A DNA stretch of 64,000 nt from Usnea hakonensis. Taxonomy: Eukaryota; Ascomycota; Lecanoromycetes; Lecanorales; Parmeliaceae. Positions 11,188 to 22,553 of this stretch are shown piece by piece (the first letter of the stretch is position 1; each line of letters begins with the position of its first letter). The stretch covers positions 337,309 through 401,308 of the forward strand of contig BLJB01000040.1 of the NCBI GenBank assembly GCA_013423325.1, given 5' to 3'. Made by a program: the position numbers and the translations under genes. The notes under the pieces are model-generated. The model saw nothing but the letters and a program-made list of their open reading frames with translations. It did no database searches and was not told the origin of the DNA.

Positions 11188-12898
11188 ATGATCGCCCATT
11201 CGCAGCTCGCTCCACTGCCCAGCGAGCTGCCTTTTCGAATCGTCTCAAAGACGATCGGACAAGGTGCATACGCCTGGTTGGTTGGGCTGCTCGTATCCTG
11301 GTTGCAGACAAGAGCTGATAATTAGATGTTCAAGCATCAAAAAAGCAACACCACTCCACACTCCTAAGCCCGTCTTTGCAGTCAAATTTATTCATAAGGA
11401 ATTTGCTATCCGACATGGACGTCTCACCAAGAAGCAGCTCGACCTGGAGGTAAATCTTCATAAGTTTCTTGGCCAACATAAAAATATTGTGCAATTCTTT
11501 CAGGCAGGCGAGGACTTCACCTGGCGATGGATAGCTATGGAGTTGGCTGAGGGGGGTGACCTTTTCGACAAGATCGAGTCAGATGTAGGAGTTGGCGAGG
11601 ACGTTGCCCACCTCTATTTCAGCCAGCTCATTAGTGCCGTGACCTACATGCACTCCAAAGGCATCGGCCATCGGGACCTCAAGCCAGAGAACATACTTCT
11701 GTCTGCAGAGGGTAATTTGAAAATCGCCGATTTTGGTCTCGCAACGCTATTCGAATACAAAGGCGAGAAAAAGCTTTGCAAAACTAGTTGTGGCAGTCCA
11801 CCATATACTGCGCCAGAAGTCTTGAGCTGCGACAGCAGGCCTGCCACGAAGCTAGATCAGGGTTATCAAGGCGATTATGTCGACATATGGTCTTGCGGCG
11901 TTGTTCTCTTCGTTTTGCTAGTCGGCAACACGCCCTGGGATGAGCCTTTAGAGAGAAGCTATGAGTTTGATCAATATATTAAGACCAATGGCAGGCCCGA
12001 CGACGAATTATGGGACAACCTGCCAGCAGAGACTCTTTCACTGATGCGAGGCATGATGCGAGTCAACCCGAAGGAGCGTTTCTCGTTGGCCGATATCCGT
12101 CGCCATCCATGGTTCATGAGAGAGAACAAGTATCTCAGGGTAGATGGCAAGATCGAGAATCCCCTAGCCTTAGCTACGCAGATGTTCGAAAGCATGAAGA
12201 TTGACTTCTCTCAAGATCCGATGGCTTCGCGGACCCAGCGCAGTCAAAGCTATCAAGATGCCATGGAGATCGATAGCCAGGAAGTGACGATTCAGTTTTC
12301 TTCAACCCAACCAGAGACTCTAAGCAACGACATTGAGTTCGATTGGGAGCGACCTCCACGTGTGGCTGCCGGTAATGGCGTTTCGGCTAGCCAGCCTAGC
12401 ATTGTCGACGGCTTGTCCTCACGTGGAAGCAATCTAGAAGGCCCATTGATAGAGGAACTGTCCCTCTCTCAATTTTCAGCAAGTCCTCAGGTGCCTCTAA
12501 GCAAGACGCAATTTGCTCGTCAATTTCGAGACATTGTACCCTCACACTCTCTCACAAGATTCTTTTCCCTTTGGCCTCTTACCCAACTTCACGCAGCTAT
12601 TGCAGATGCCATGCACAGATTAGGCGTTCCGACTCCAGCTTCACCACTTGCTGCACCCTCAACAACGAGCCCGTCAGTGTGGATCAAGATCAGAACGACA
12701 GATGCAAGGCAGTGTCCATTGACTGGCGACGTGGCGATTGAGAAGGTTGTAGGCATTAATGTTCATCTGCTAGAGATTAACTTTGTTAAAGCCAAAGGAG
12801 ATCCGGTGGAATGGAGGAGGTTCTTCAAAAAGGTCGTTCTGCTTTGCAAGGATGCTGTGTACAAGCCAGATGAGCAGAGAGGATTACTCTCACAGTAA
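11188..12898 (+). CDS. CHK1: Checkpoint kinase Chk1
   Basis: Serine/threonine kinase effector of the DNA-damage and replication checkpoint. Two exons: 11188-11276 and 11335-12898, 550 residues. The start at 11188 restores IVSKTIGQGAYAC (glycine-rich loop), which joins IKKATP across a GTTGGT...CAAG intron. An in-frame ATG inside that intron (11264) would lose the loop and is rejected. Visible kinase motifs are AVKF (ATP-binding Lys), GHRDLKPEN (catalytic loop), IADFGLAT (DFG) and CGSPPYTAPEVL. The C-terminal part ends in a KA1-like region (VWIKIRT through EWRRFFKKVVLLCKDAVYKP), as expected for Chk1 regulation. An SQ/TQ-containing linker lies between them. Gene appears intact. Confidence 0.95.
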
Positions 12899-13161
12899 GG
12901 ACTGGAAAAGAAAAGGTCTTCAATGGATGGCGTATTGTGGCATGGCGTACGGCGAATCACTGCATTAGAATTGAGCAGATTTGACCATCAGTGGTCCTAG
13001 AGCATCTTTCTTCATGCCAATGCATCTACTATATGTAAATTTGCAAATGCTATGACCCCTTTCGATGTTTGGTCACGCATAGTTCGGGCCCTTGTGGGGT
13101 TGGTCACAATGTTTGCAATACACATCTCTCTCACAAATTACTGCGCTCCCGATGTCCTCCC

Positions 13162-13736
13162 TCAAGCATCTTCCACCACAACAGTGGTCAAACCCTTTGG
13201 GTTTTTCACATTCACCGCCTGCACGTAGCTATAGAGCTTCTCCTTGGCACCCTCCTCGTCATTTCGCTTTCTAGATATCCTTACGCGCAGCCTGAATGGC
13301 ACGCCTTTGATACCCGCCTCCCACACCTTCTTGTTGAGTTGGGGATCTAGGCGAACGTCTTTGGTTCCCTGTCGTTCCGCAAGCGTGTCAGTATGGAGGA
13401 GACTGGGACTGGAGAGGTCAAACAAGTATGGAAACACTTCGCCCACCATTGCCTTTATTGCGAATCCACGGATCTCTTTGATAGCCCGTGGGGCTCTCTT
13501 CTTGAATGCTATCCCATGAACCTGTGCAAAAACGCAGAGGATCAGTCTTCCGTCCTTAATGCCCACAAAGGGGCCATGGAATGGACTTCATAAAACTAAT
13601 CATGTGCTAATGTAGAGGAGAGGCATACTCGCTTATGTAGATGAATGGTGTATTCGCGTGCAACGACATCAGAGATGGCTGATCGAGTTGTGGTGGGCTT
13701 CTTGGTCGTTTTGGGCGTCGTCTTAGGATTAGGCAT
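13162..13736 (-). CDS. RPL31: 60S ribosomal protein eL31
   Basis: Component of the large ribosomal subunit near the exit tunnel. Three exons: 13736-13629 (36 codons), 13521-13447 (25 codons) and 13368-13162 (68 codons plus stop), giving 129 residues. Motifs: [55 protein letters not shown] and [14 protein letters not shown]. Intron 2 (13446-13369, 78 bp) is a multiple of three and has no stop, so reading through it would insert 26 residues between KAM and GTKDV. The conserved junction KAM-GTKDV shows it is an intron. Divergent from UTP11, another ribosome-production gene. Confidence 0.95.
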
Positions 13737-13939
13737 TTTGGCTATAAGAGCAATTATAGGTCAGTAGATGGGAGAGTACATGATCTTCGACACGCCTGAT
13801 ATACCTGTTTTGTTTCTACACAAAGGTCAATGGTAATGAACCCTTGCTATATAGATGCTGTTGCTGAATCTGAAGTAGGTAGTTGAGAACTTGAGGGTCC
13901 CCTCGGTCTGTGTGAAATCGCTTAGCACCCTCGGCAGTA

Positions 13940-14135
13940 TTAGCTTATGCACAAAGTTTGCGAATTCCTTGGCACTTTTTTTCGAAAAATTTAACCTCGC
14001 CACCTGAAAAGTGATATTGCCAAAAATAATAATAATGTTGATAAAAGACAACAATATACTATTTCGGGTAGCGAGGTTGCAATTTTTCGAAAAAAAAAGT
14101 GCCAAGTACCTGATTTACCTTCGTGCATAAGCTAA
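13940..14135. mobile_element. MITE copy A (TTAG...CTAA ends, TA target)
   Basis: A 196-bp element between RPL31 and UTP11. Its left end TTAGCTTATGCAC and right end GTGCATAAGCTAA are inverted copies. The inverted similarity continues through CTTGGCACTTTTTTT and CGAAAAATT to AACCTCGC on both sides. TA flanks both ends (13938-13939 and 14136-14137), consistent with a Tc1/mariner-type TA duplication. No coding capacity. A second copy of the same family is at 31623-31920. Confidence 0.8.
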
Positions 14136-14219
14136 TATCATAGGGCTGAAAAGTTGTCTCGAGCATGACACTGCCCTCACCACTCTGAACTATTTTCTTT
14201 TTCGAATTGCCTGACAACC

Positions 14220-15106
14220 ATGTCTTCAATGCGAAATGCCACGCAGCGGCGTAATCATCGGGAACGAGGACAGCCCATAGAACGAGCAGCAAGGTTTGGA
14301 ATACTTGAGAAGCACAAGGCTCGCACATCGATGTCTGGGGATTTGTGCTCGCTTGCTAACACGACGTCCAGGACTATTCTTTGAGAAGCAAGAATCATAA
14401 TGAAAATAAAAAAAGGCTGAAAATCCTGAGGCAAAAGGCTGCCGAGCGAAACCCAGATGAATTCTCCTATGGGATGCTGAGCAGTCAGTCGAGGAAAGGA
14501 CGAAAATTAGCGGACCGTCAAAATCCAGTACTCGGTCATGATGCGGTCAAGCTTTTGAAATCACAAGATGCAGGCTATGTGACTACTATGCTTCAGAAGA
14601 CGAAGCGGGCACGGGCAAGACTAGAGCAAGAGTTTGTTCTGAGTCAGGATCCCAGTGCAGAAGTGCAGAGTGCCTTATCAAATCAGGGCAAGGGAAGTCA
14701 TACAGTATTCGTGAACAACAAGGAAGAACAAAAGCAGTTTGTTCTGAATGGAGAAGTCCCGTTTGAACCAGCTTTTACATCGAGAAAGCCAGACAAATCT
14801 TCCAAACATGAAGAAGAGGCCGACGGTGATTGGGAATCGCAGGTCTGTTTACTTGAAGAGCCCCCCAAGTCCCTTCGTGTGGCGAAACGTCAAGAGCTAG
14901 CCTTGAATCAAGATAAGCTCTTCCGCAAACAACACAGAAAAGAGCAGGATGCGCGAGGATCAAAGTTGGCGGCGCTCAAGGCTCGGGAAAAAGATCTCGT
15001 TGAAGCCAAGGACGAGCTGGATCTCCAGCGAGCGAAGATGAGCAACAATGTCGGCGGTACCACCAAGGTTGGGACCAAGTTCAAGGTGAGAGAAAGGAAA
15101 AAGTAA
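14220..15106 (+). CDS. UTP11: U3 snoRNP (SSU processome) protein Utp11
   Basis: Nucleolar protein of the small-subunit processome needed for 18S rRNA processing. Exon 1 (14220-14318) encodes MSSMRNATQRRNHRERGQPI through GILEKHK. Exon 2 (14372-15106) continues DYSLRSKNHNENKKRLKILR and runs to a basic C-terminus ending RERKK, for 277 residues. The junction EKHK-DYSLR is the conserved Utp11 sequence and forces a noncanonical GC-AG intron (14319-14371) with a good branch-like TGCTAAC before CCAG. The alternative GT donor at 14331 paired with a downstream AG would delete DYSLR. Composition is Lys/Arg-rich with predicted helix, as usual for the family. Divergent from RPL31, with a MITE inserted in the shared promoter. 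Confidence 0.9.
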
Positions 15107-15476
15107 GGGCGGAGCAAGGATGATCATACAATTGAGCGCTAGATATATACCCAATCATCTCACGTTTTCGACTTCGAGTTCCTATCAATTCTATCAATTA
15201 TTGAACCTTGGAGACGTCGTATGGAGCAACAGCTATGTGCTATCATCTCAAAATTGTACAATACCTACATCATGTGCCATAACTTTCTATGGAGCACGTC
15301 TCTCGGTCTTCTTGTAAGGTAGGTAGGTGATGAGACTTAGGGCAGACAATTAGGGCATGCGTTAAAAAGCCTCGGCATCACCTGCACCCATTGAATTGCC
15401 ATCAGCGGCACATATTCTTGCTCCATAGGTTTTCGACCATAACAGCACCCAGCAATCAGAACAAGTTTGGTAGACA
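15107..15476. promoter_or_regulatory. Upstream region of the SDR gene, with two TTAGGGC motifs
   Basis: Intergenic space of 370 bp. TTAGGG followed by C occurs at 15337-15342 and 15350-15355, 13 bp apart and about 125-140 bp upstream of the SDR ATG. The same motif occurs in three other promoters of this window. No coding segment is recognised. Confidence 0.5.
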
Positions 15477-16380
15477 ATGAAGATCGAGGGGAGGACTTTT
15501 ATAGTCTCCGGAGGGTGTGTCGATCCTTTCATCTGATCAGCTCTTTGTTACTAAACTTTAACCTCATGGTCACAGTGCGTCAGGCTTAGGAAGAGCTACT
15601 GTGCGACAACTGGTAAATGAGAGGGGCTATGTTGCAGTCTTCGATATGAATGAAGAGAGCGGTCAAACCTTAGTCGAAGAATTCGGTTCCAATTTCACGA
15701 GGTTCTTCCAAACAGACGTGTCAGACACAGAAAGCATAGCCGCAGCTGTTAAAGGCACCGAAACGTGGGTCCAGCAGACTGGCAGGAAGATAAGAGGAGT
15801 CATAGCTGCAGCAGGAGTATCCACTCCCGCGAAAATCATCGATCGCCATGGAGACCCTTTCGATATAAAAAGCTTTGATTTTGTTATGAACGTCAATGTG
15901 CGAGGCTCTATCGATCTTGTGAGGCAGCTACTGCCGCACATGATCAAGGTGGAGCCCGAGGGCCAAGACGGCGAAAGAGGTGTGATACTACTCGTCAGTT
16001 CATCTGCAGCGTGAGTCGAGCGTTTACCAAGCGTTTAATCAAGCATTCTGATGCCATATAGATTCGACGGGCAGCCAGGCCAGGTTTCTTACGCAGCGTC
16101 AAAAGGAGCATTGGCATCACTGACCCTTCCCTTGACAAGAGACCTCGCAAAATACGGAATCAGAGCCGTCACCATCGCACCAAGTCTTTTCGAGTCTAAC
16201 ATGACCACGTTGATGAGTGACAAAGTGCGAGCAAGTTTGACCAAGGGCATGGAGTTTCCTCTCAGACCAGGAAAGCCCGAAGAATTCGCAAGGATAGTGA
16301 GAGAAAGCATAGAAAACTCTATGCTGAACGGCGTGGTAATTCGGCTCGATGGTGGAATGAGAATGCCAAGTAGAATGTAG
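15477..16380 (+). CDS. Short-chain dehydrogenase, HSD17B10 (3-hydroxyacyl-CoA dehydrogenase type 2)-like
   Basis: NAD(P)-dependent SDR enzyme. Three exons: 15477-15514, 15576-16010 and 16062-16380, giving 263 residues. The dinucleotide-binding GGASGLGRAT is assembled across intron 1. The catalytic Ser lies in LVSSSAAF and the Tyr-Lys pair in SYAASKGA (about Tyr168 and Lys172). The C-terminal signature RPGKPEEFARIV...NGVVIRLDGGMRM closely resembles HSD10-type enzymes, which act in mitochondrial branched-chain fatty acid/isoleucine degradation. There is no obvious mitochondrial presequence, so location is uncertain. Substrate is inferred from family resemblance only. All three junctions keep frame. 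Confidence 0.85.
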
Positions 16381-16455
16381 TCTTGAATGAATCGAAATTC
16401 CCGAGGAATTGCTTATTGTAACCCCAAGCACACCCAAAAAGATTCTTCAACCAGA

Positions 16456-17289
16456 TCAAGCCGTCCATATTCTCTTGACTGCTTCGGTTAAGCCTACGTC
16501 ATTCGTCTCAAACTCGTATAGCCCCACAGCTACTGTCAAAGTTGCTGCACGCAGACCCCACCAAAATAATGCCCGGGTCCTCGGCAGCCGTTTCGATGGT
16601 ATATAGTCAATTATGACAGATCTAGCAATGTCAGCGAAACTCTAGATTCCGATGTTCTACATACTGAAAACCAATATGGGAGTGGATGACGATGGTAGCA
16701 CAAAGGATCGCATCCATGATAGGGTTGAGGGTCCCGGCAGCAAATGGAGCTACCGTTAGAGGTATCAAAGCTGCGGAGATTAATCTGTGATCGTATGGTC
16801 AGTAGGTTCAGATAGCTGTGGAATGGTGCTCATGCCTCTCAAAAGCCCAATGGTAGCTCCCATGAGTGGGCGAAGGATGGGGCACAGGTGCTGGATCGTT
16901 TGCTAGTGACTTTTTAGAACAGACAAATCTTTCAGGAAGATCAGGATCTCGGTTTAATCACCAGTTCCATCAATGATCTCTGTCGAAGAAGTTAGCTCCG
17001 ATGTGGGTGCTCAATTGTATCATCGGTCGCACTTACGAGGGCCTGCAGGGAGAATAGATCTTCGACCACTGGTATGGAAGTTTGCAACGCTGAGCATATT
17101 CGGTCCTACACCCCTCGCTGCATGCGATCTTCGAGTTAATGAGCCGCTCGCATTGAATTGGGCGCGGAAAGAAGAGGCATTGAGCTCGGAAGGAGTGTAT
17201 GTTTGTAGGGTTTGTCTCCTTAGAACTTGACGTGCTGCAGGCGCGCTGCACGAATGCGAAAGAAGCGAAGGCCGTACAAGAGACGCCAT
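16456..17289 (-). CDS. SDH4: Succinate dehydrogenase membrane anchor subunit (SdhD/SDH4)
   Basis: Membrane anchor of mitochondrial complex II, holding haem and ubiquinone. Five exons: 17289-17037, 16979-16962 (only 18 bp), 16902-16836, 16784-16665 and 16621-16456, giving 207 residues. An Arg/Ser-rich presequence starts MASLVRPSLLSHSCSA and is followed by FHTSGRRSILPAGP. Conserved segments are NDPAPVPHPSPTHGSYHWAF, APFAAGTLNP, ATIVIHSHIGF (haem-ligand region) and IIDYIPSKRLP (quinone-site Asp-Tyr). The tail is GLYEFETNDVGLTEAVKRIW. Intron 3 (16835-16785) is GC-AG; the conserved HWAFER-LISAALIPL junction supports it. Convergent with the SDR gene and divergent from the MPP beta gene. The start at 17289 is chosen for the presequence. 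Confidence 0.92.
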
Positions 17290-17421
17290 CAGACTGCTGA
17301 ACACGGGTGATTTTCCAGAGTCCACAAAGGAGCAAGTGGATGGACCAGAGTAGGAGTGAGGAAGCACAATGACGAATGATTGGTGACAACTTCTGCAGCG
17401 GCACTCGGCGGGTACTCGTTG

Positions 17422-17433
17422 TTAGGGTTAGGG
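17422..17433 (+). promoter_or_regulatory. Two tandem TTAGGG repeats in SDH4/MPP beta promoter
   Basis: TTAGGGTTAGGG followed by C, in the 250-bp divergent promoter between two nuclear-encoded mitochondrial genes. TTAGGG is the telomere unit and also the site of Tbf1/Teb1-type promoter factors in yeasts. Function here is inference. Confidence 0.5.
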
Positions 17434-17539
17434 CAGCAAAAAAAGACAATTCTCGTCTTTCCAATTTCAACTGGGCTGGGAAGCTAAGAAGCTTACATGC
17501 TCGAGGCATCCTGTTGTTCATCTATCTATCCTACAAGCC

Positions 17540-19314
17540 ATGGCCTCTAGGCGGCTTGCGCTCAACCTCAATCAGGCTTTGCGCAGTCGCGCAGCCCTCA
17601 AGTCAATTCAGTCCATCAGAGGTAGAGGTTTCGCAACTCCAATCCACCAGGGCATAATTACCGATAGTACAACTCTATCCAACGGACTGACAGTATGAAC
17701 TTTTCAAATCGATTACCGTTGGATACTTACATACCTTCAGATCGCGACCGAGCATTCTCCATGGGCACAAACCTCTACGGTTGGCGTATGGATCGACGCG
17801 GGCTCAAGGGCAGAGACAGACAAGACCAATGGCACAGCTCACTTCTTAGAGCACTTGGCCTTCAAGGTACATGAAAATTCCCGTCTTCGCTGAAGTGTCC
17901 GAGCTTAAAGCCGTGCCTAGGGTACCAAGAATCGAACGCAGGAGCAATTAGAGCTTGAGATTGAAAACATGGGAGGCCATTTGAATGCATACACTTCTGT
18001 GGGTTTGTTCTCTGCCGCCTGTAGAATATGCACTGACATTTAATATAGCGTGAAAACACCGTCTACTATGCCAAATCGTTTAACTCCGATGTCCCTGCTA
18101 CAGTCGACATACTCTCTGATATTTTGCAAAACTCAAAACTCGAGCCCCAAGCTATTGAGCGAGAGCGAGATGTTATCTTGCGGGAACAAGAGGAGGTCGA
18201 CAAGCAACTTGAGGAGGTTGTCTTCGATCACTTGCATGCCACAGCTTTCCAAGGTCAGCCATTAGGGCGGACTATTTTGGGCCCGAAGGAGAACATCGCG
18301 AGTATCCAGCGAGACGACTTGGTTGGCTATATCACGAAGAACTATACTGCCGACCGTATGGTTCTCGTGGGAGCCGGTGGCGTCCCTCACCAGCAATTGG
18401 TGGACCTTGCTGAGAAACATTTCTCCAACATCCCTATGGAACCACCAACAAGAGCCGCCGCCTCAAGTGCTGCCGCTCAAAAGCAAACACCTGACTTCAT
18501 TGGCTCTGAAGTCCGTGTGAGAGACGACACTATACCAACAGCAAACATTGCCATTGCAGTTGAGGGTGTGAGCTGGAAAGATGACGATTATTTTACCGCG
18601 CTGGTCACGCAAGCTATCGTCGGCAATTGGGATAGGGCAATGGGCAACTCTCCCTATTTGGGTAGCAAGCTCAGTACCTTCATCCACGAGAACAAACTCG
18701 CAAATAGCTTCATGAGCTTCTCCACCAGTTACAGCGACACAGGGTGAACCACAAAACCACTCGAACATCCCTCAATTGGGCTCTGCTGACTCGATATTTT
18801 AGGTTGTGGGGCATATACCTCGTTACCGCGAACAAAACTCAAATCGATGACCTCGTTCATTTCACTCTTCGAGAATGGTCACGTCTTTCCTACAATGTCA
18901 CCGAGGCCGAGACCGAGCGAGCAAAATCCCAGCTCAAAGCTTCCATTTTGCTCTCTCTTGACGGCACTACAGCTGTCGCCGAGGACATTGGTCGCCAGAT
19001 CGTCACCACAGGTCGTCGTATGGACCCAGAGGAGGTAGAGCGGGTTGTAGGAAGTATAAGCGAGAAGGACGTCATGTCTTTCGCAAGGAGGAAATTGTGG
19101 GATCAGGATGTGGCTGTCAGTGCGGTTGGAAGTATTGAGGGTTTGTTGGACTACAACCGGTGCGTACATTCCATATTGATTCCTTCTCTTTCCCACCCGG
19201 CCTTTTCTGCCGGAGTTATATAACATGTGTGCGGACCAAAAGTCGGTGGCTGCTAAATGCTCTAATACTGACTCCATGCGCAGCATCAGGAACGATATGA
19301 GCCGCAATGCTTAA
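17540..19314 (+). CDS. MAS1: Mitochondrial processing peptidase beta subunit
   Basis: Catalytic subunit of the matrix protease that removes presequences from imported proteins. Six exons: 17540-17692, 17741-17866, 17921-17998, 18049-18743, 18803-19159 and 19284-19314, giving 479 residues, the usual length. The M16 zinc motif [11 protein letters not shown] (HxxEH, about residues 83-87) is intact. Other motifs are [39 protein letters not shown] with the distal Glu ligand, and [10 protein letters not shown]. The catalytic HxxEH separates it from MPP alpha; from core protein 1 of complex III the distinction rests on this intact motif. A basic N-terminus ([20 protein letters not shown]) serves as presequence. 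The last exon is only 31 bp and encodes [10 protein letters not shown]. Confidence 0.95.
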
Positions 19315-19743
19315 GGTAGAGTCAATTTACAGTAATGTACTCGAGGATCCTGCACGCAACCATTGTACAAATATCAACACAGAATTTCCTATAGTGGTGA
19401 CATCATGTCTATCTATTACAGAGACCAGTTACCAAAGTGCACAGTTCGAGAACCTTTTTCGCGCTGCCATGAACGATGGACTCACTCGGCGTCTTACATG
19501 TGTGTTTATCCTGTTGACCGTAAGGGAAAAGGCCCTGCGGGTATGCAGATCTCGAATTATGTACAGTGTGTAGACGGTACTACATAGTACCTCACTCTAG
19601 AATGGACACTCTCCATGTTTTGAATTCTACGTGACGATATATTTCAAATTTTCAAACTCAAAGGATTACGGAGCGAGATCAGCTGACATCTAGGACCTCA
19701 TCGGTGCATCTTTTGAGGTTAATGTCAATTATCCTCGTTCATA
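19315..19743. other. Convergent intergenic region
   Basis: About 430 bp between the stop codons of MPP beta and HIS4. No gene, repeat or RNA is recognisable. Small ORFs here have no family features. Confidence 0.5.
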
Positions 19744-22553
19744 TCACTTCTTAACCTCGTCCAGTTCTTGCAGCCTGATACTGACGGCTCTACGGTGAGC
19801 CTCTAATTCTTCGACCTTGGCCAATTGCATGACCGCGCGACTAACATTTCTCAGTCCTTGTTGAGTCAGGTTGGAGCTAGTAATATGTTTCGTGAATGAT
19901 GACAAGTTGACTCCTGAGTACTGCTTGGCATAGCCAAAAGTTGCTTGTCTTTGAATTAGCAAAGGAGTTAACAGTACGATAGTAGTTGGGAATCATACGC
20001 AAAGAATGATTGGTACCGGCAGAGTAGTCTCCTACGCTTTCGGGAGCCCAAGGTCCCACAAAAACACTTCCAGCATGATCGATTGACGAAACTACGGACT
20101 CTGCATTTTCGACTTGCAGGATTAAATGCTCTGGTGCATACTGATTGCTGTATTCTACTGCCTCCCTAATATCTTTGACCACCAGTGTCACCGAATGCTC
20201 GATGGCTCCTCGCACAATGTCCTTTCTTGGTAAGGCCATTGCTTGGGAGTGTAGTTCATCCTCGAACGCGGCTAGCTGCTCGTCCTGTAGATCGACGGCA
20301 ATTAGTACAACCTGCGAGTCGATTCCGTGTTCTGCTTGACTGAGCAGATCCGAAGCTACAAATTTAGGATTCGCCGACTTGTCTGCAATAACTAGCACCT
20401 CGCTCGGGCCAGCTGGCATGTCAATACTCACGCTGGCGGTGGTGTCATTGGAGACAACCATTTTTCCCGCGGTAACAAATTGATTCCCGGGTCCAAGGAT
20501 CTTGTCGACTTTGGGAATACTTTCCGTGCCGTAAGCCAGAGCTGCAATGGCTTGCGCTCCTCCTGCAAGAACAATGCTCTCGGCGCCGATTTTGTTGGCG
20601 ATATAGACAATTTCAGGTGTGATTGTGCCATCCTTGCGAGGGGGAGAGGCCAAAATGATTTTCTTACAACCTGCGACCATGGCAGGGACACCAAGCATCA
20701 ACGCCGTAGAGGGCAAAACTGCGGTTCCACCAGGCACGTAAAGGCCAACCCTTTCTATTGGACGAGAGAATCGCGAGCAGACAACACCAGGCATGGTCTC
20801 CACCCGTAGTGGCTTATCTTCCATTTGTGCTGCATGGAAACGGCGGATGTTTTCGTAGCTAACATTGATAGCTTCGACTGTCTCTTCGGGCAATTCCATT
20901 AAGTTTTGCGGAAACGGCGCACGGAGAACCGGCGAAGTCAAGGAGGTAGCTTTTTCAAATTTGTGCGTGTACTTCAACACGGCCGAGTCTCCGCCCTCAC
21001 GAATCTCTCTGAGGATAGGCTTGACAATGTCCATGATATCATCTGTAGATCTTTGGGATGGACGCTGCAGCGCGTCCTGTATTACTTGAACGTCAGTGTC
21101 TCTGGTCTTATATCGTTTCATGCGTATGCTTCCATTTTGAAGACCCGCAGCGTCATCCTTTGCTTTTGGGACGGATGCTGCCTCTTTTAGAATCTCCAGT
21201 TCCGAAGCACTCTTCACCAGGCTTGTAGTGCCTTTACTTGTGTCTTGATGGCCAACCTGCTTGGCCCAGTGCGGCTTCGCATCTCCTTTTCGTCTTGTGA
21301 TCTTCGTGCTCTTGAGATCTAGATTACGTTCGATATCTTCCATACTTACGCCCGCAGCAACACATTTTGTTAACGCAAAATAGATTAGATCTCCAGCTTC
21401 AGCTGCAATGTCCTTCTTGTCGGTTGCCTCACATAGCTCGCTAGCTTCTTCCATAATCTTGGCTTCGAGAAGTTTTGGTTCATTGAATAACCTAGAAGTA
21501 TAAGAACCCGCAGGAGCGGTCTTTTTGCGATTTTTCAACGTTTGTTCGAGACGCGAGATACCAGAATAGGGGCCGAAACAGGTCGAGGTCTTCAAGTGGC
21601 AGAACCCTACAAGTTGTGAGTTACATGGGAGATGTATGAGAGTCCAATCTTATACCTTCACCACTTTGCCTTACACTAAATTGCAGAGCATCTGCATCAC
21701 AATCCATGAAGATATTAATCAGCTCCTGGACATCTCCGCTTTCTTGACCCTTGATCCACAAGCCATGGCGGCGGCTATGGTATACACCACGTCCTGTCTG
21801 CAAAGCTACTTCTATACTTTTCTCATTGCTATAGACCAGTCCCAAAGAGATCCCAGTCTCGTCAGTAACAATGGTTGGGATCAATCCATCCGGCCGATCA
21901 CTACTTATGATAGAAGTGATTAAAACATGAAGTGGCACAAGGTCTGGGTTATTCTTGGGATCTGTTGTGAGCTCATTCGCAGGAATGATGGCTACATGAC
22001 CGCCTTTGACCGCCTTGATGTAATTACTTCGAATATTCTGGGCCAGAGTTACATATCGACTAGGATAATATCCGGTCTTGGCCATCCGGCTCATCGTATC
22101 CAGCAGCTCCCAATCATGAAGTCCTTGGATATAGATACCAGTAGGTGTGTCCGGTATGAAAGCTTTGACATTCCTGAGAATGCTCTTAGCGTTTTCTTCC
22201 GTTGCACCCTCAGATATCGAACCGTCAATAGAAACAACAAGGCGACCGAGATCCTGGCCTACAAGGAGATGATCATCGACTATTGCTTTCATCTGCCAAG
22301 ACGTCACGAAGACTTTGACACTGCCATTGTTCAGTATGAGTAGAATGTCCTCTACATTTCTTAATGCTGTACAGTCGCTGTAGATAGAGTAGCGATTGAA
22401 GTTGTTGCGAAGGAAAGTAATTGCTTCTTGCTGCGTTTGCGGTGTAGCAGTGATAAGAACTCGGTGCAGGTAAGAGATAGTCTTCAAAGAAATGCCTGTC
22501 TCTCCCGAAGAAAACTTCGTGATGTCAATAGACACCAGAAAACGTTCTGTCAT
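19744..22553 (-). CDS. HIS4: Trifunctional histidine biosynthesis protein HIS4
   Basis: Fused enzyme for steps 2, 3 and 10 of histidine synthesis. Three exons: 22553-21656, 21606-19999 and 19943-19744, giving 901 residues. Domain order is phosphoribosyl-AMP cyclohydrolase (VALQTGRGVYHSRRHGLW, then MDCDADALQFSV and GFCH across intron 1), phosphoribosyl-ATP pyrophosphatase (KIMEEASELCEA, AAEAGDLIYF) and histidinol dehydrogenase (GLYVPGGTAVLPSTALMLGV, DMPAGPSEVLV, AEHGIDSQ, GDYSAGTNHSL). The last intron restores NHSL-PTFGYAKQYSGV, the conserved HDH end. I see no TGACTCA-type Gcn4/CPC1 site in the 311-bp divergent promoter shared with CMC1. All junctions are GT-AG and in phase. Confidence 0.96.

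Noticed and set aside
11264..11334. In-frame ATG at 11264 as the CHK1 start
   Set aside because: It lies inside the first intron and would remove the glycine-rich loop; the ATG at 11188 with a spliced junction restores GQGAYACIKKA.
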